14,404 nt of DNA from RGIG5579 sp045602025 (GTDB lineage: Bacteria; Bacillota; Clostridia; Oscillospirales; SIG627): the NCBI GenBank assembly GCA_045602025.1, contig JAZSAT010000035.1:1-14404 (forward strand), written 5' to 3'. The translations under genes were made by a program, and so were the position numbers. This document shows, one piece after another, positions 1 through 6,213 of this stretch. A model generated the notes under the pieces. It did not search any database. It was not told where the DNA came from and was given only the letters and a program-made list of their open reading frames with translations. Position 1 is the first letter of the stretch. The number at the start of each line of letters is the position of its first letter.

Positions 1-79
1 AATATCACTACGACCAGAGGGAGTAATATCACTTTCACAAAGTGAAAATATCACTCTTTGCACAGCAAAGAATATCACT
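1..79. repeat. Four-copy AATATCACT array with palindromic spacers
   Basis: AATATCACT occurs at 1-9, 25-33, 47-55 and 71-79, with spacers of 15, 13 and 15 nt. The second spacer is TTCAC-aaa-GTGAA and the third is CTTTGC-aca-GCAAAG, each a perfect small hairpin; the first spacer is not clearly palindromic. The array begins at the first base of the window and is probably longer. The repeat unit is too short for CRISPR and no cas gene is present. Function unknown; it looks like a hairpin-bearing intergenic repeat. Confidence 0.75.
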
Positions 80-106
80 TATCTTTCTTGTTTGTTGTTA
101 AAAGGG

Positions 107-148
107 TTTGGGTATCACCCAAAAAGAAGCATTTGTACTTACAAATGC
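107..148. repeat. Two adjacent perfect hairpins
   Basis: TTTGGGT-atc-ACCCAAA (107-123) is followed after 5 nt by GCATTTGTA-ct-TACAAATGC (129-148; the effective loop is larger than 2 nt). They continue the run of small hairpins that starts at the left edge and ends with the stronger stem at 178-206. The segment could be part of a structured RNA or the remains of a repeat element. No gene was recognised on either strand. Confidence 0.5.
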
Positions 149-177
149 GATGCTGGTTCTTTCCGATAAGCATAAGA

Positions 178-206
178 AAAGCCTCGATGAAATTCATCGA
201 GGCTTT
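178..206. terminator. Strong stem-loop, probable bidirectional terminator
   Basis: AAAGCCTCGATGA (178-190) pairs perfectly with TCATCGAGGCTTT (194-206) around a 3-nt centre. The stem is GC-rich at its base and flanked by A-run and T-run, so it reads as a weak-tailed intrinsic terminator in both directions. On the minus strand it lies downstream of the gene at 425-1234 and could end that transcript. On the plus strand it could end a gene lying left of the window. The T-run is only three bases, so a structural role other than termination is possible. Confidence 0.5.
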
Positions 207-250
207 AATCATCCTTATGAGAAGTAGTCTTTTCGGGTGTTCTTTTTTTA

Positions 251-278
251 GTGAAGAGTGAAAAGTGAAGAGTGAAGA
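251..278. repeat. 7-bp tandem repeat, four copies of GTGAARA
   Basis: Four exact-length units follow one another: GTGAAGA, GTGAAAA, GTGAAGA, GTGAAGA. The tract sits between the stem-loop at 178-206 and repeat copy A, in DNA without a gene. The unit is not a multiple of three and no ORF depends on it. It is a simple-sequence tract that may vary in copy number between strains. Confidence 0.7.
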
Positions 279-294
279 GGTAAGGAAGGCGTTT

Positions 295-416
295 GTTCCT
301 TTTTGAAAAAAGGAACCTAAAAACTTATAACGAATAAAAAATAACTTCGGATTTATCTTTCTTTGTTTCTTTAACAGACGGAAGCTTTTTGTTTCTTTTT
401 TCGAGAAAAAAGAAAC
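295..416. repeat. Dispersed palindromic intergenic repeat, copy A
   Basis: The left hairpin GTTCCTTTTT/AAAAAGGAAC (295-316) leads into an AT-rich body (ctaaaaacttataacgaat, then aaaaataacttcgga). The body ends in CGGAAGCTTTTTG (379-391), directly joined to the right hairpin GTTTCTTTTTT/AAAAAAGAAAC (391-416). The left hairpin and body closely match copy B (1337-1400), and the right junction matches those near 4410 and 14368. Copy A lacks the GGTGTCAC core found in B and C. It ends 8 bp past the stop codon of the minus-strand gene at 425-1234, so it may act in termination or 3'-end protection. Confidence 0.7.
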
Positions 417-424
417 AGCCGATT

Positions 425-1234
425 TTACGGTGTTGTTTCTTCTTCCGCGGGAAGAGTGGGTGCCACAGGCACCGTAGCAAAATCTACCGTATTACAGGGT
501 GCATCTGCTTTGAAAATAAAGCTTTCCGTGCCGCTGATGCCAAGATAAGTCAAAACATCGGCGCCGTAGGCGGTTACATTGGGTGAATAAGTAAAGAAAT
601 TGGTCTTTGCAAAAAAGTCCATGGGAATGTAGAGAACATCGTCAATGAGAAGTGCAGGGTCCTTCAGGGCCGTATGGGTACCGTTGACAATGGCCTCGGG
701 CGTTCCTACATAGAAGGTGGCGTATTCCCCGGTAGAGGGCAGGAGAATAGACCTTGTGGTATAATCACCGAATTGGCTGAGCGCAAGGTATTTTGTCAAT
801 TCATTGACAGAAATATACTTCACACCGCCAAAGGTGACCTCTTCCTTTTCCAAGATCTTGTCTTCCTTCCGTTCCCCTTCGGTGAACAGCTTTGTGGGAA
901 GGGCGTCTTCACTGCCGTCGGGACGGCCGATGATGGAGACTGCCACAAAGACCCAATAAAGGACCACAAGAAAAAGGGAAATAGAAAAGCAAAGCTTAAA
1001 CAGCCTCTTCCTCGCTTCCCGACGCTGGGCTCTCCGGCGGAGGGCTTCTGCCCTTCTTCTCTTTTCCGCCTCTCTTCGTTTGGCAAGACGGGCTTTTTCT
1101 TCGGAAGAAAGCTGTTTTTTACGGGGTGCCGGGCTTTTTCTCACAGGCTGAGAGGTTTTCTTCGCAGGCTGTGACGGCTTTCTTGCCGTATTTGACCTGT
1201 TTTTCACCGTTGCGCGGTATTTTTCCTGTGCCAT
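425..1234 (-). CDS. Membrane-anchored protein with copper-amine-oxidase-N-like domain
   Basis: The 269-residue product has three parts. Residues 1-78 are extremely basic and low-complexity, rich in K, R, A, P, S and Q, with short SQP/SPAP-type repeats then an E/K/R-rich, probably helical stretch. Residues about 79-102 form one hydrophobic membrane segment. Residues about 132-269 are probably outside the cell; they carry the alternating strand pattern of copper-amine-oxidase N-terminal-like domains (VTFGGVKYISVNEL; AIVNGTHTALKDPALLIDDVLYIPMDFF in two pieces), and the tail is proline/acid-rich. That domain is common in Firmicutes surface proteins and is usually not catalytic. The positive N-terminus predicts a cytoplasmic N-terminus and extracellular C-terminus. 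ATG is preceded by AGGAGG at good spacing and a promoter at 1265-1294. It appears monocistronic. Biological role unknown; the domain call is by pattern only. Confidence 0.75.
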   Translation of the reverse strand: MAQEKYRATVKNRSNTARKPSQPAKKTSQPVRKSPAPRKKQLSSEEKARLAKRREAEKRRRAEALRRRAQRREARKRLFKLCFSISLFLVVLYWVFVAVSIIGRPDGSEDALPTKLFTEGERKEDKILEKEEVTFGGVKYISVNELTKYLALSQFGDYTTRSILLPSTGEYATFYVGTPEAIVNGTHTALKDPALLIDDVLYIPMDFFAKTNFFTYSPNVTAYGADVLTYLGISGTESFIFKADAPCNTVDFATVPVAPTLPAEEETTP

Positions 1235-1264
1235 GGCTTTCCTCCTTTTTGTATTCTTACAAAC

Positions 1265-1294
1265 AGTATATCACACAACGCACAAAAAAGTCTA
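1265..1294 (-). promoter_or_regulatory. Sigma-A-like promoter for the minus-strand membrane protein
   Basis: On the minus strand, TAGACT (1289-1294) and TATACT (1265-1270) are separated by 18 nt. TATACT is 5/6 to the -10 consensus and TAGACT is 4/6 to the -35. The expected start near 1258 gives a short leader holding the AGGAGG ribosome-binding site just before the ATG at 1234. Confidence 0.55.
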
Positions 1295-1336
1295 TAGCAA
1301 TTGTCTCTTTTTTGAAAAAGCGACGAAAAAAACTTT

Positions 1337-1520
1337 GTTCCTTTTTCGAAAAAAGGAACCGAAAAACTTATGACTAATGAAAAATAACTTAGGAATTATA
1401 TTCCATAGTATTCTTTTTTATAGTTTAGTTTTTTCTTTGCCTACTTTCCCACCAGCGAAAGTTCCACCTTCCAAAACAAGTTTTGGGGTGTCACTTTTTT
1501 ATTTTAAAAAAGAAAGTAGG
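1337..1520. repeat. Dispersed palindromic intergenic repeat, copy B (with 54-bp core)
   Basis: The 349-bp gap 1235-1583 consists mainly of this element plus two promoters. The left hairpin GTTCCTTTTT/AAAAAGGAAC (1337-1359) and the body through about 1400 match copy A. The right part, 1440-1520, is bounded by 9-bp inverted ends CCTACTTTC (1440-1448) and GAAAGTAGG (1512-1520). Inside it is the core 1444-1497, which contains the palindrome CCAAAAC-aa-GTTTTGG (1471-1486). The core is present inverted at 4199-4252 with 50 of 54 positions identical by eye. An open frame runs through this element into the deaminase gene, but it is repeat-encoded and not a believable protein extension. Confidence 0.75.
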
Positions 1521-1549
1521 TTGCATAATGCTCCATTTTGTGATATAAT
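1521..1549 (+). promoter_or_regulatory. Sigma-A promoter of the deaminase-glutamine synthetase operon
   Basis: TTGCAT (1521-1526), a 17-nt spacer and a perfect TATAAT (1544-1549) predict transcription from about 1556, giving a leader of about 28 nt with AGAGGAG before the ATG at 1584. The -35 hexamer begins on the base immediately after the end of repeat copy B, so the element abuts the promoter. No operator or riboswitch was seen in this short leader. Confidence 0.75.
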
Positions 1550-1583
1550 TTTTTATCTATATATTTTGAGAGGAGATTTCCCT

Positions 1584-2072
1584 ATGGTAAATCGCACTTC
1601 CAAAGAAAACTACTACCTGGATATTGCCCAGACCGTTGCAGAAAGAGGCACCTGCCTGAGAAAAAAATACGGCGCGATCATTGTGAAAAACGATGTGATC
1701 GTATCTACCGGATATGTAGGCGCACCCCGCGGCAGAAAAAACTGCTGCGATATGAATTTCTGCCTGAGAGAAAAACTGAATATCCCCCGTGGCGAGCGGT
1801 ATGAGCTTTGCCGCAGTGTACACGCAGAGCAAAATGCCATTATCAACGCCTCCCGCGAGCAGATGATCGGTTCTACCATGTACCTTTGCGGACTGGATGT
1901 AAAAACAGGGGAATATGTGGCAAATTCCACCAGCTGTCAGATGTGCAAGAGAATGATCATCAATGCAGGAATTGAAAAAGTGATCGTGCGCGACAGCAAA
2001 GAAGAATACAGAATTATCCCCGTCAGCGATTGGGTAGAAAACGACGACTCCCTCGGTCAGATGGGCTATTAA
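1584..2072 (+). CDS. dCMP deaminase-type (ComEB-like) zinc deaminase
   Basis: The 162-residue product belongs to the cytidine/deoxycytidylate deaminase superfamily, whose dCMP members convert dCMP to dUMP for thymidylate synthesis. Zinc and catalytic residues are visible: HAEQNAI at 80-86 (His80 ligand, Glu82 proton shuttle) and SCQMCKRMIINAG at 118-130 (Cys118, Cys121 ligands), with Ser in place of the usual Pro before the first Cys. The family segments TCLRKKYGAIIV (23-34) and TGYVGAPRG (42-50) are also present. The start is the ATG at 1584, preceded by AGAGGAG about 8 nt upstream; the longer in-frame extension lies in repeat copy B and upstream of the transcription start. The glutamine synthetase gene starts 18 nt downstream, so the two form an operon. 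The exact substrate (dCMP versus a related nucleotide) is inferred from family resemblance. Confidence 0.88.
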   Translation: MVNRTSKENYYLDIAQTVAERGTCLRKKYGAIIVKNDVIVSTGYVGAPRGRKNCCDMNFCLREKLNIPRGERYELCRSVHAEQNAIINASREQMIGSTMYLCGLDVKTGEYVANSTSCQMCKRMIINAGIEKVIVRDSKEEYRIIPVSDWVENDDSLGQMGY

Positions 2073-2090
2073 AGAAGAAAAGGAAATTTT

Positions 2091-4175
2091 ATGATCAACA
2101 TTCCCGAAATTTTTGGCTCCCGGGTCTTTAACGACCCTATGATGAAAAAATACCTTCCCGAGGAGATCTACCGTTCCCTGAAAAATACCGCCTCCAAAGG
2201 GGAAAGACTGGACCCACACATTGCCGATGAAGTGGCAAAGGGTATGCGGGACTGGGCGCTGTCCCTCGGTGCTACCCACTTTACCCACTGGTTCCAGCCG
2301 ATGACCGGTACCACCGCGGAAAAGCACGATTCCTTTATTAAGCCCGTCAGCGACAGCCAGATCATTATGGAATTTTCCGGTAAAAATTTGATCGCAGGCG
2401 AGGCAGACGCCTCCTCATTCCCCTCCGGCGGCCTTCGCGCTACCTTTGAGGCAAGAGGCTATTCCGCCTGGGACCCTACCTCCTACGCCTTTATTAAGGA
2501 TAAGACCCTTTGTATTCCTACCGCCTTCTGTTCCTTCCGCGGGGAAAGCCTTGATAAAAAAACTCCCCTTCTCCGTTCTCAGGAAGCCATTGACAGAGAA
2601 ACCAGAAGACTTTTAAAGCTTTTCGGTATTGAGACCCGAAGAGTCATCGCCCATGTGGGCGCGGAGCAGGAATACTTTCTGATTGACAGTGAGATCTGGG
2701 CAAAACGGCCCGACCTCGTCTTCTGCGGCAGGACTCTTTTCGGCGCAAATCCCCCCAAGGGCCAGGAAACCGACGGCCATTATTACGGTCAGATCAAGCC
2801 GAGAGTGCACGCGTTTATGCAGGAGCTTGACGAGGAATTATGGAAGCTTGGTATTTTAGCTTCCACAGAGCACAATGAGGTTGCCCCTTCTCAGCATGAG
2901 CTTGCACCGATTTTTGCTACGGTGAATATTGCCACCGACCACAATCAGCTGACCATGGAAATGATGAAGAAGATCGCCGCCCGTCACGGACTTTCCTGTC
3001 TTCTCCACGAAAAGCCCTTCCAGGGTGTTAACGGCAGCGGTAAGCACAACAACTGGTCCCTTTCTACTGCAGAAGGACAAAATCTCTTAAAGCCCGGAAA
3101 GACCCCTTCCCAGAACGCCCTCTTTCTTCTTGTACTGACCGCCATTATCAAAGCGGTAGACGAAAATCAGGATCTACTTCGCATTTCCGTTTCCGGAGAC
3201 GGCAACGACCACAGACTGGGCGGCAACGAAGCTCCCCCTGCGATCCTTTCTATTTTCTTAGGGTCTGAGCTGGAGAGCATTTTAGAGGATATTATGGCCG
3301 GGGAAAAGCCCGAGGACAGACCCCGTACCAAATTGAAGATCGGCGCATCGGTCCTTCCTGAGATCCCTCAGGACAGCACCGACCGAAACCGTACCTCGCC
3401 CTTTGCCTTTACCGGCAATAAATTTGAATTCCGTATGCCCGGCTCCTCCTGTAGCATCGCCTGTCCCAATATGATTTTAAATACCATTGTGGCAGAAGCC
3501 TTTTCCTCCTTCTCCGATGTGCTGGAAAAGAGCGAGGATTTTCACAGAGATCTGGATAAACTGATCCACGATACCCTGATCTCCCATTACCGCATTGTTT
3601 ACGGCGGAAATAACTATTCCGACACCTGGCGGCAGGAAGCGCAAAGACGCGGTCTTTCCAACTTTACCAACACGGTAGAGGTGCTCCCTCATTATACCGA
3701 TGAAAAAAATATTGCTGTTTTTGAAAAGCACAAGGTCCTCTCCGGTGCGGAGATCGCCTCCCGTCAGGAGGTGCTTTTGGAAAACTACACCAAGAATATC
3801 GGCGTGGAAGCCGCTACCTTTATCGACCTTGTGAAAAAGGATATTTTGCCCGCTGTTTTCCATTATGAAAAGGAATTAATGGAAGAGGTCTCCTTAAAGC
3901 GAAAGCTGAAGCTTGACGATTCCTTGCAGTTGGAATTGCTTTTAAAATATTCCGATCTTTGTAAGCTGCTTTACGAAAAGCTGACAAAGCTTGAAATTGC
4001 CGTAGAAGAAGGAAAAGCCATTTTATCTACCCTTGACTGCGCTGTTTTCGCAAGAGAAAACCTGTTCCACAAAATGGAGGACCTGCGGGAAACGGTAGAT
4101 GCCCTGGAGCTTCTCACTCCCCGCAGCATCTGGCCCTTCCCCACCTACAGCGAGATCCTTTACAGCGTAAAATAA
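2091..4175 (+). CDS. glnN: Type III glutamine synthetase (GlnN)
   Basis: The 694-residue product has the length and conserved blocks of GSIII, the large dodecameric glutamine synthetase of Bacteroidetes, cyanobacteria and many Clostridia. It makes glutamine from glutamate, ammonia and ATP in the cytoplasm. Visible GSIII blocks include THWFQPMTG near residue 65, EKHDSF, FPSGGLRATFEARGY, the metal-binding EQE at 192-194, NEVAPSQHELAP from Asn262, NGSGKHNNWSL from Asn314 (ATP/glutamate site), and NDHRLGGNEAPPA ending near 383. The C-terminal GSIII-specific helical region continues to the end without interruption. The start is supported by AAGGAAA upstream. It is the distal gene of an operon with the deaminase; a terminator lies at 4266-4331. 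No GlnR-type operator or glutamine riboswitch was recognised. Confidence 0.96.
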   Translation: MINIPEIFGSRVFNDPMMKKYLPEEIYRSLKNTASKGERLDPHIADEVAKGMRDWALSLGATHFTHWFQPMTGTTAEKHDSFIKPVSDSQIIMEFSGKNLIAGEADASSFPSGGLRATFEARGYSAWDPTSYAFIKDKTLCIPTAFCSFRGESLDKKTPLLRSQEAIDRETRRLLKLFGIETRRVIAHVGAEQEYFLIDSEIWAKRPDLVFCGRTLFGANPPKGQETDGHYYGQIKPRVHAFMQELDEELWKLGILASTEHNEVAPSQHELAPIFATVNIATDHNQLTMEMMKKIAARHGLSCLLHEKPFQGVNGSGKHNNWSLSTAEGQNLLKPGKTPSQNALFLLVLTAIIKAVDENQDLLRISVSGDGNDHRLGGNEAPPAILSIFLGSELESILEDIMAGEKPEDRPRTKLKIGASVLPEIPQDSTDRNRTSPFAFTGNKFEFRMPGSSCSIACPNMILNTIVAEAFSSFSDVLEKSEDFHRDLDKLIHDTLISHYRIVYGGNNYSDTWRQEAQRRGLSNFTNTVEVLPHYTDEKNIAVFEKHKVLSGAEIASRQEVLLENYTKNIGVEAATFIDLVKKDILPAVFHYEKELMEEVSLKRKLKLDDSLQLELLLKYSDLCKLLYEKLTKLEIAVEEGKAILSTLDCAVFARENLFHKMEDLRETVDALELLTPRSIWPFPTYSEILYSVK

Positions 4176-4180
4176 TTTTA

Positions 4181-4450
4181 CTTTTCTTTCTTTGAAAAAA
4201 AGTGACACCCCAAAACTTGTTTTGGTCGGTGGAACTTTCACCGGTGGGAAAGAAACAAAGAAACTTCCGACTATGAAAGATAATAAAGGAATATAAATCC
4301 TAAGTTATCCTACATTAGTCGGATTTTTTTTATCTATTATTCGGATATTTTTTGGAAGAAAAAAATGAGCGAGACGAAATGTATATACAAAATTTTCTCT
4401 TCTTAGTATGAAGCTTTCTTTGCTAACTTTCTTTCTCGAAAGAAAGTTAG
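4181..4450. repeat. Dispersed palindromic intergenic repeat, copy C (inverted core plus extra end)
   Basis: The segment 4199-4252 is the reverse complement of the 54-bp core of copy B (50/54 positions identical) and has its own central palindrome CCAAAAC-tt-GTTTTGG (4210-4225). It continues into CAAAGAAACTTCCGACTA (4256-4273), an AT-rich body whose complement (about 4291-4320) matches the bodies of A and B, and TAGTCGGA plus a T-run. A further right-end module follows: GAAGCTTTCTTTG (4410-4422) joined to a perfect 13-bp hairpin CTAACTTTCTTTC/GAAAGAAAGTTAG (4423-4450). Whether 4181-4450 is one element or two overlapping copies is not clear. It starts 6 bp after the glutamine synthetase stop codon. 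Confidence 0.7.
4266..4331 (+). terminator. Terminator of the glutamine synthetase operon, inside repeat copy C
   Basis: TCCGACTA (4266-4273) pairs with TAGTCGGA (4316-4323), followed immediately by eight T residues (4324-4331). The loop is long (42 nt) but contains a small AGGA/TCCT pairing that could shorten it. The stem-plus-T-run lies 91 bp after the glutamine synthetase stop codon and is part of the dispersed repeat, so the repeat seems to supply the terminator. The long loop lowers confidence. Confidence 0.5.
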
Positions 4451-4598
4451 TCATTTCGTGTCAGTACTCCTTTATGGCATAATAGAAAAAAATTAAAAAA
4501 GGAGGAAAATTACCTTGTACCGAGACCAATATTTGTAAATTTTTTATTAATATTTTAATTTTAAAAGAAAAATCAGGGGGTATCGGGAGGCAAGAGAC
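4451..4598 (+). other. Gap before dnaA promoter, with possible seven-codon ORF
   Basis: An extended -10-like TGGCATAAT (4475-4483), without a good -35, precedes a strong ribosome-binding site AAAGGAGG ending near 4505. At a good distance lies TTG (4515), opening the reading frame Met-Tyr-Arg-Asp-Gln-Tyr-Leu-stop (4515-4538). The rest, 4539-4598, is AT-rich with a G-rich patch (about 4575-4590). It may be a leader peptide, the relic of a lost gene, or chance. gyrB in the same window also uses TTG, so the start codon itself is not an objection. Confidence 0.3.
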
Positions 4599-4627
4599 TT
4601 GAAATTCCTTTATATATATATTATAAT
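4599..4627 (+). promoter_or_regulatory. dnaA promoter in an alternating AT tract
   Basis: TTGAAA (4599-4604), a 17-nt spacer and TATAAT (4622-4627) form a near-consensus sigma-A promoter. The spacer and the following bases to about 4640 are almost pure alternating A/T, which could also serve as an easily melted region near the origin. Transcription from about 4634 would give a dnaA leader of about 130 nt. A second -10-like TATACT lies at 4643-4648. Only weak DnaA-box-like sequence (CTGTGGCAA, near 4720) was seen between the promoter and dnaA. Confidence 0.6.
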
Positions 4628-4764
4628 ATATTATATATAACTATACTGCCAAGGGCTTTTTTACCTGCGGATAGTAAAAACCTATCTTACTCCCCAAACA
4701 CCCAAAATTAAGGATTCTGTGGCAAATCAGCACAGAAAAAGAGTAAAGAATTACGGAGAAAAGT

Positions 4765-6213
4765 ATGGATTCAAACAAAGCAATCTGGAACCATGTTCTG
4801 GACTTTATCAGTTCATCGGCGGGCTTTTCCGCCGCAACCTTCAGCATCTGGTTCAAGGAGCTTGAACTGGAGCGGCTGACAGATTCCTACGCCTATATTT
4901 CCGCCAAGGAGCAATATAAGGGGGAATTTGTTTTTAAACGGTATTATAACACCCTGCAAAATTCCATTTTTGAAATTTTGGGCGCAAGGGTGGAGATCGT
5001 TATTTTGTCAAGAGAAAGCCACGGCGAGAACATTCCTTCCATTATCGATAATCACATAAAAACCGATGTTCTTCCCGAAAAGGCCCTTTCCAAGGCAAAG
5101 ACCTCAAAAGACTTTATGGAAGAGGAATTTCTTTCCGACGAAGAGAAAAAACAGGTGGAAAAGCCCAAGGGCACCATCATCAAATCGGAGATTCCCGCCG
5201 TTAAGGGTGAGGAGTACACCTTTGAAAACTTTATCGTAGGCGATACCAACCGCATGGCACACGACGCCTGTCTTGCCATTGCCAAAAATCCGGCGGAATG
5301 TTGGAACCCTCTTTTCCTCTATTCTCCCTCGGGAATGGGTAAGACCCATCTGCTTTATGCCATTTCCAACGAGATCATCAAGCACAACCCCTCAAAGAGG
5401 ATCCTTTATGTAAGAGGAGAAGATTTTACAAACGAGCTTATCGACCGCCTGGTACAGAAAAAGCCCATGCACTACTTCAGAGAACGCTACCGCAATGTAG
5501 ATGTACTTCTGGTAGACGATATTCAGTTTATCGCAGGTAAGGAAACCACCCAGCAGGAATTTTTCCACACCTTCGACGCGCTGTATCAGCAAAATAAGCA
5601 GATCATTTTAACCAGTGACTGTCCTCCCAAGGAATTAAAGCACTTAGAGGACAGACTCCGCACCCGATTCGAATCGGGCCTGACGGTGGATATTCAGCCC
5701 CCCGAGCTTGAGCTTCGCGTTGCCATTGCCCAAAGCAAGGCCGAGGCAATGGGACTTGATATTCCCGACGGCGTTCTTTTATACATTGCCGATCAGATCA
5801 AATCCAGTATCCGGCAACTGGAGGGCGTGATCAAGCGTCTTCACGGTTATTCTACCATTTTCGGCAGAAAGATTGATTTGGAGCTTGCCAAGGTCTGTAT
5901 CAATGATCTGGTTCCCAAAAAGAGCGTGGACAGCATTGTGGAAAAAACCTTCGACAAGGTCTGCGAAAAATATCAGGTCAGCATTCAGGATATTACCGGA
6001 AAGAGAAAACAGGCAAATATCGTATTTGCAAGACATGTTTCCATTTACATTTTCCGTCAGCTGACCGATCTTTCCTCCATTGAGATCGCAAGATACTTCT
6101 CTCAGGATCACTCTACCATTCTTTCCGCCATTAAAAATGTGGAAAAGAAGATGGAAAACAGTCCCGATTTTGAAGAGGAGATCACAAGACTTATTCGGGA
6201 GATCAAGGAATAA
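4765..6213 (+). CDS. dnaA: Chromosomal replication initiator DnaA
   Basis: The 482-residue product is an intact DnaA, the AAA+ ATPase that binds DnaA boxes and melts oriC. Domain I covers about 1-82 and a charged linker (domain II) about 83-148. The AAA+ domain follows, with Walker A SPSGMGKTH (187-195), Walker B VLLVDDIQF (247-255), sensor I near LTSD (282-285), the arginine-finger region RLRTRF (297-302) and sensor II around Arg350. Domain IV (about 385-482) binds DNA. Two details are unusual: Walker A starts with Ser in place of the family's usual Gly, and the DNA-binding signature reads FSQDHSTIL (445-453), one residue shorter than the common FGGRDHTTV and lacking its Arg. The start has GGAG upstream. 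DnaA probably controls its own promoter, as is general for the family. Confidence 0.98.
   Translation: MDSNKAIWNHVLDFISSSAGFSAATFSIWFKELELERLTDSYAYISAKEQYKGEFVFKRYYNTLQNSIFEILGARVEIVILSRESHGENIPSIIDNHIKTDVLPEKALSKAKTSKDFMEEEFLSDEEKKQVEKPKGTIIKSEIPAVKGEEYTFENFIVGDTNRMAHDACLAIAKNPAECWNPLFLYSPSGMGKTHLLYAISNEIIKHNPSKRILYVRGEDFTNELIDRLVQKKPMHYFRERYRNVDVLLVDDIQFIAGKETTQQEFFHTFDALYQQNKQIILTSDCPPKELKHLEDRLRTRFESGLTVDIQPPELELRVAIAQSKAEAMGLDIPDGVLLYIADQIKSSIRQLEGVIKRLHGYSTIFGRKIDLELAKVCINDLVPKKSVDSIVEKTFDKVCEKYQVSIQDITGKRKQANIVFARHVSIYIFRQLTDLSSIEIARYFSQDHSTILSAIKNVEKKMENSPDFEEEITRLIREIKE

Noticed and set aside
1..79. CRISPR array
   Set aside because: Repeats are only 9 bp, spacers 13-15 nt and themselves palindromic, and there are no cas genes.
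111..245. 45-codon minus-strand frame ending near 80
   Set aside because: No proper ribosome-binding site, and the frame is made up of the hairpins themselves; no homology could be recognised.
58..261. Open frame across the left-edge hairpins
   Set aside because: No ribosome-binding site, no recognisable domain, and it reads through a strong palindrome and repeats.
674..1174. Plus-strand frame opposite the membrane protein gene
   Set aside because: The minus-strand gene has a ribosome-binding site, promoter, membrane segment and domain; this frame has none.
1377..1583. N-terminal extension of the deaminase frame
   Set aside because: It lies inside repeat copy B and mostly upstream of the promoter; the ATG at 1584 has a proper ribosome-binding site and matches the family start.
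1550..1583. Riboswitch or regulatory RNA in front of the operon
   Set aside because: The predicted leader is about 28 nt, too short for a known riboswitch.
1557..2327. Long minus-strand open frame opposite the deaminase and glutamine synthetase
   Set aside because: It is antisense to two well-supported genes and has no domain or start signal of its own.
4023..4241. Minus-strand frame starting in repeat copy C
   Set aside because: It overlaps the glutamine synthetase gene antisense, and its N-terminus is repeat-encoded; the same residues appear in the false extension at copy B.
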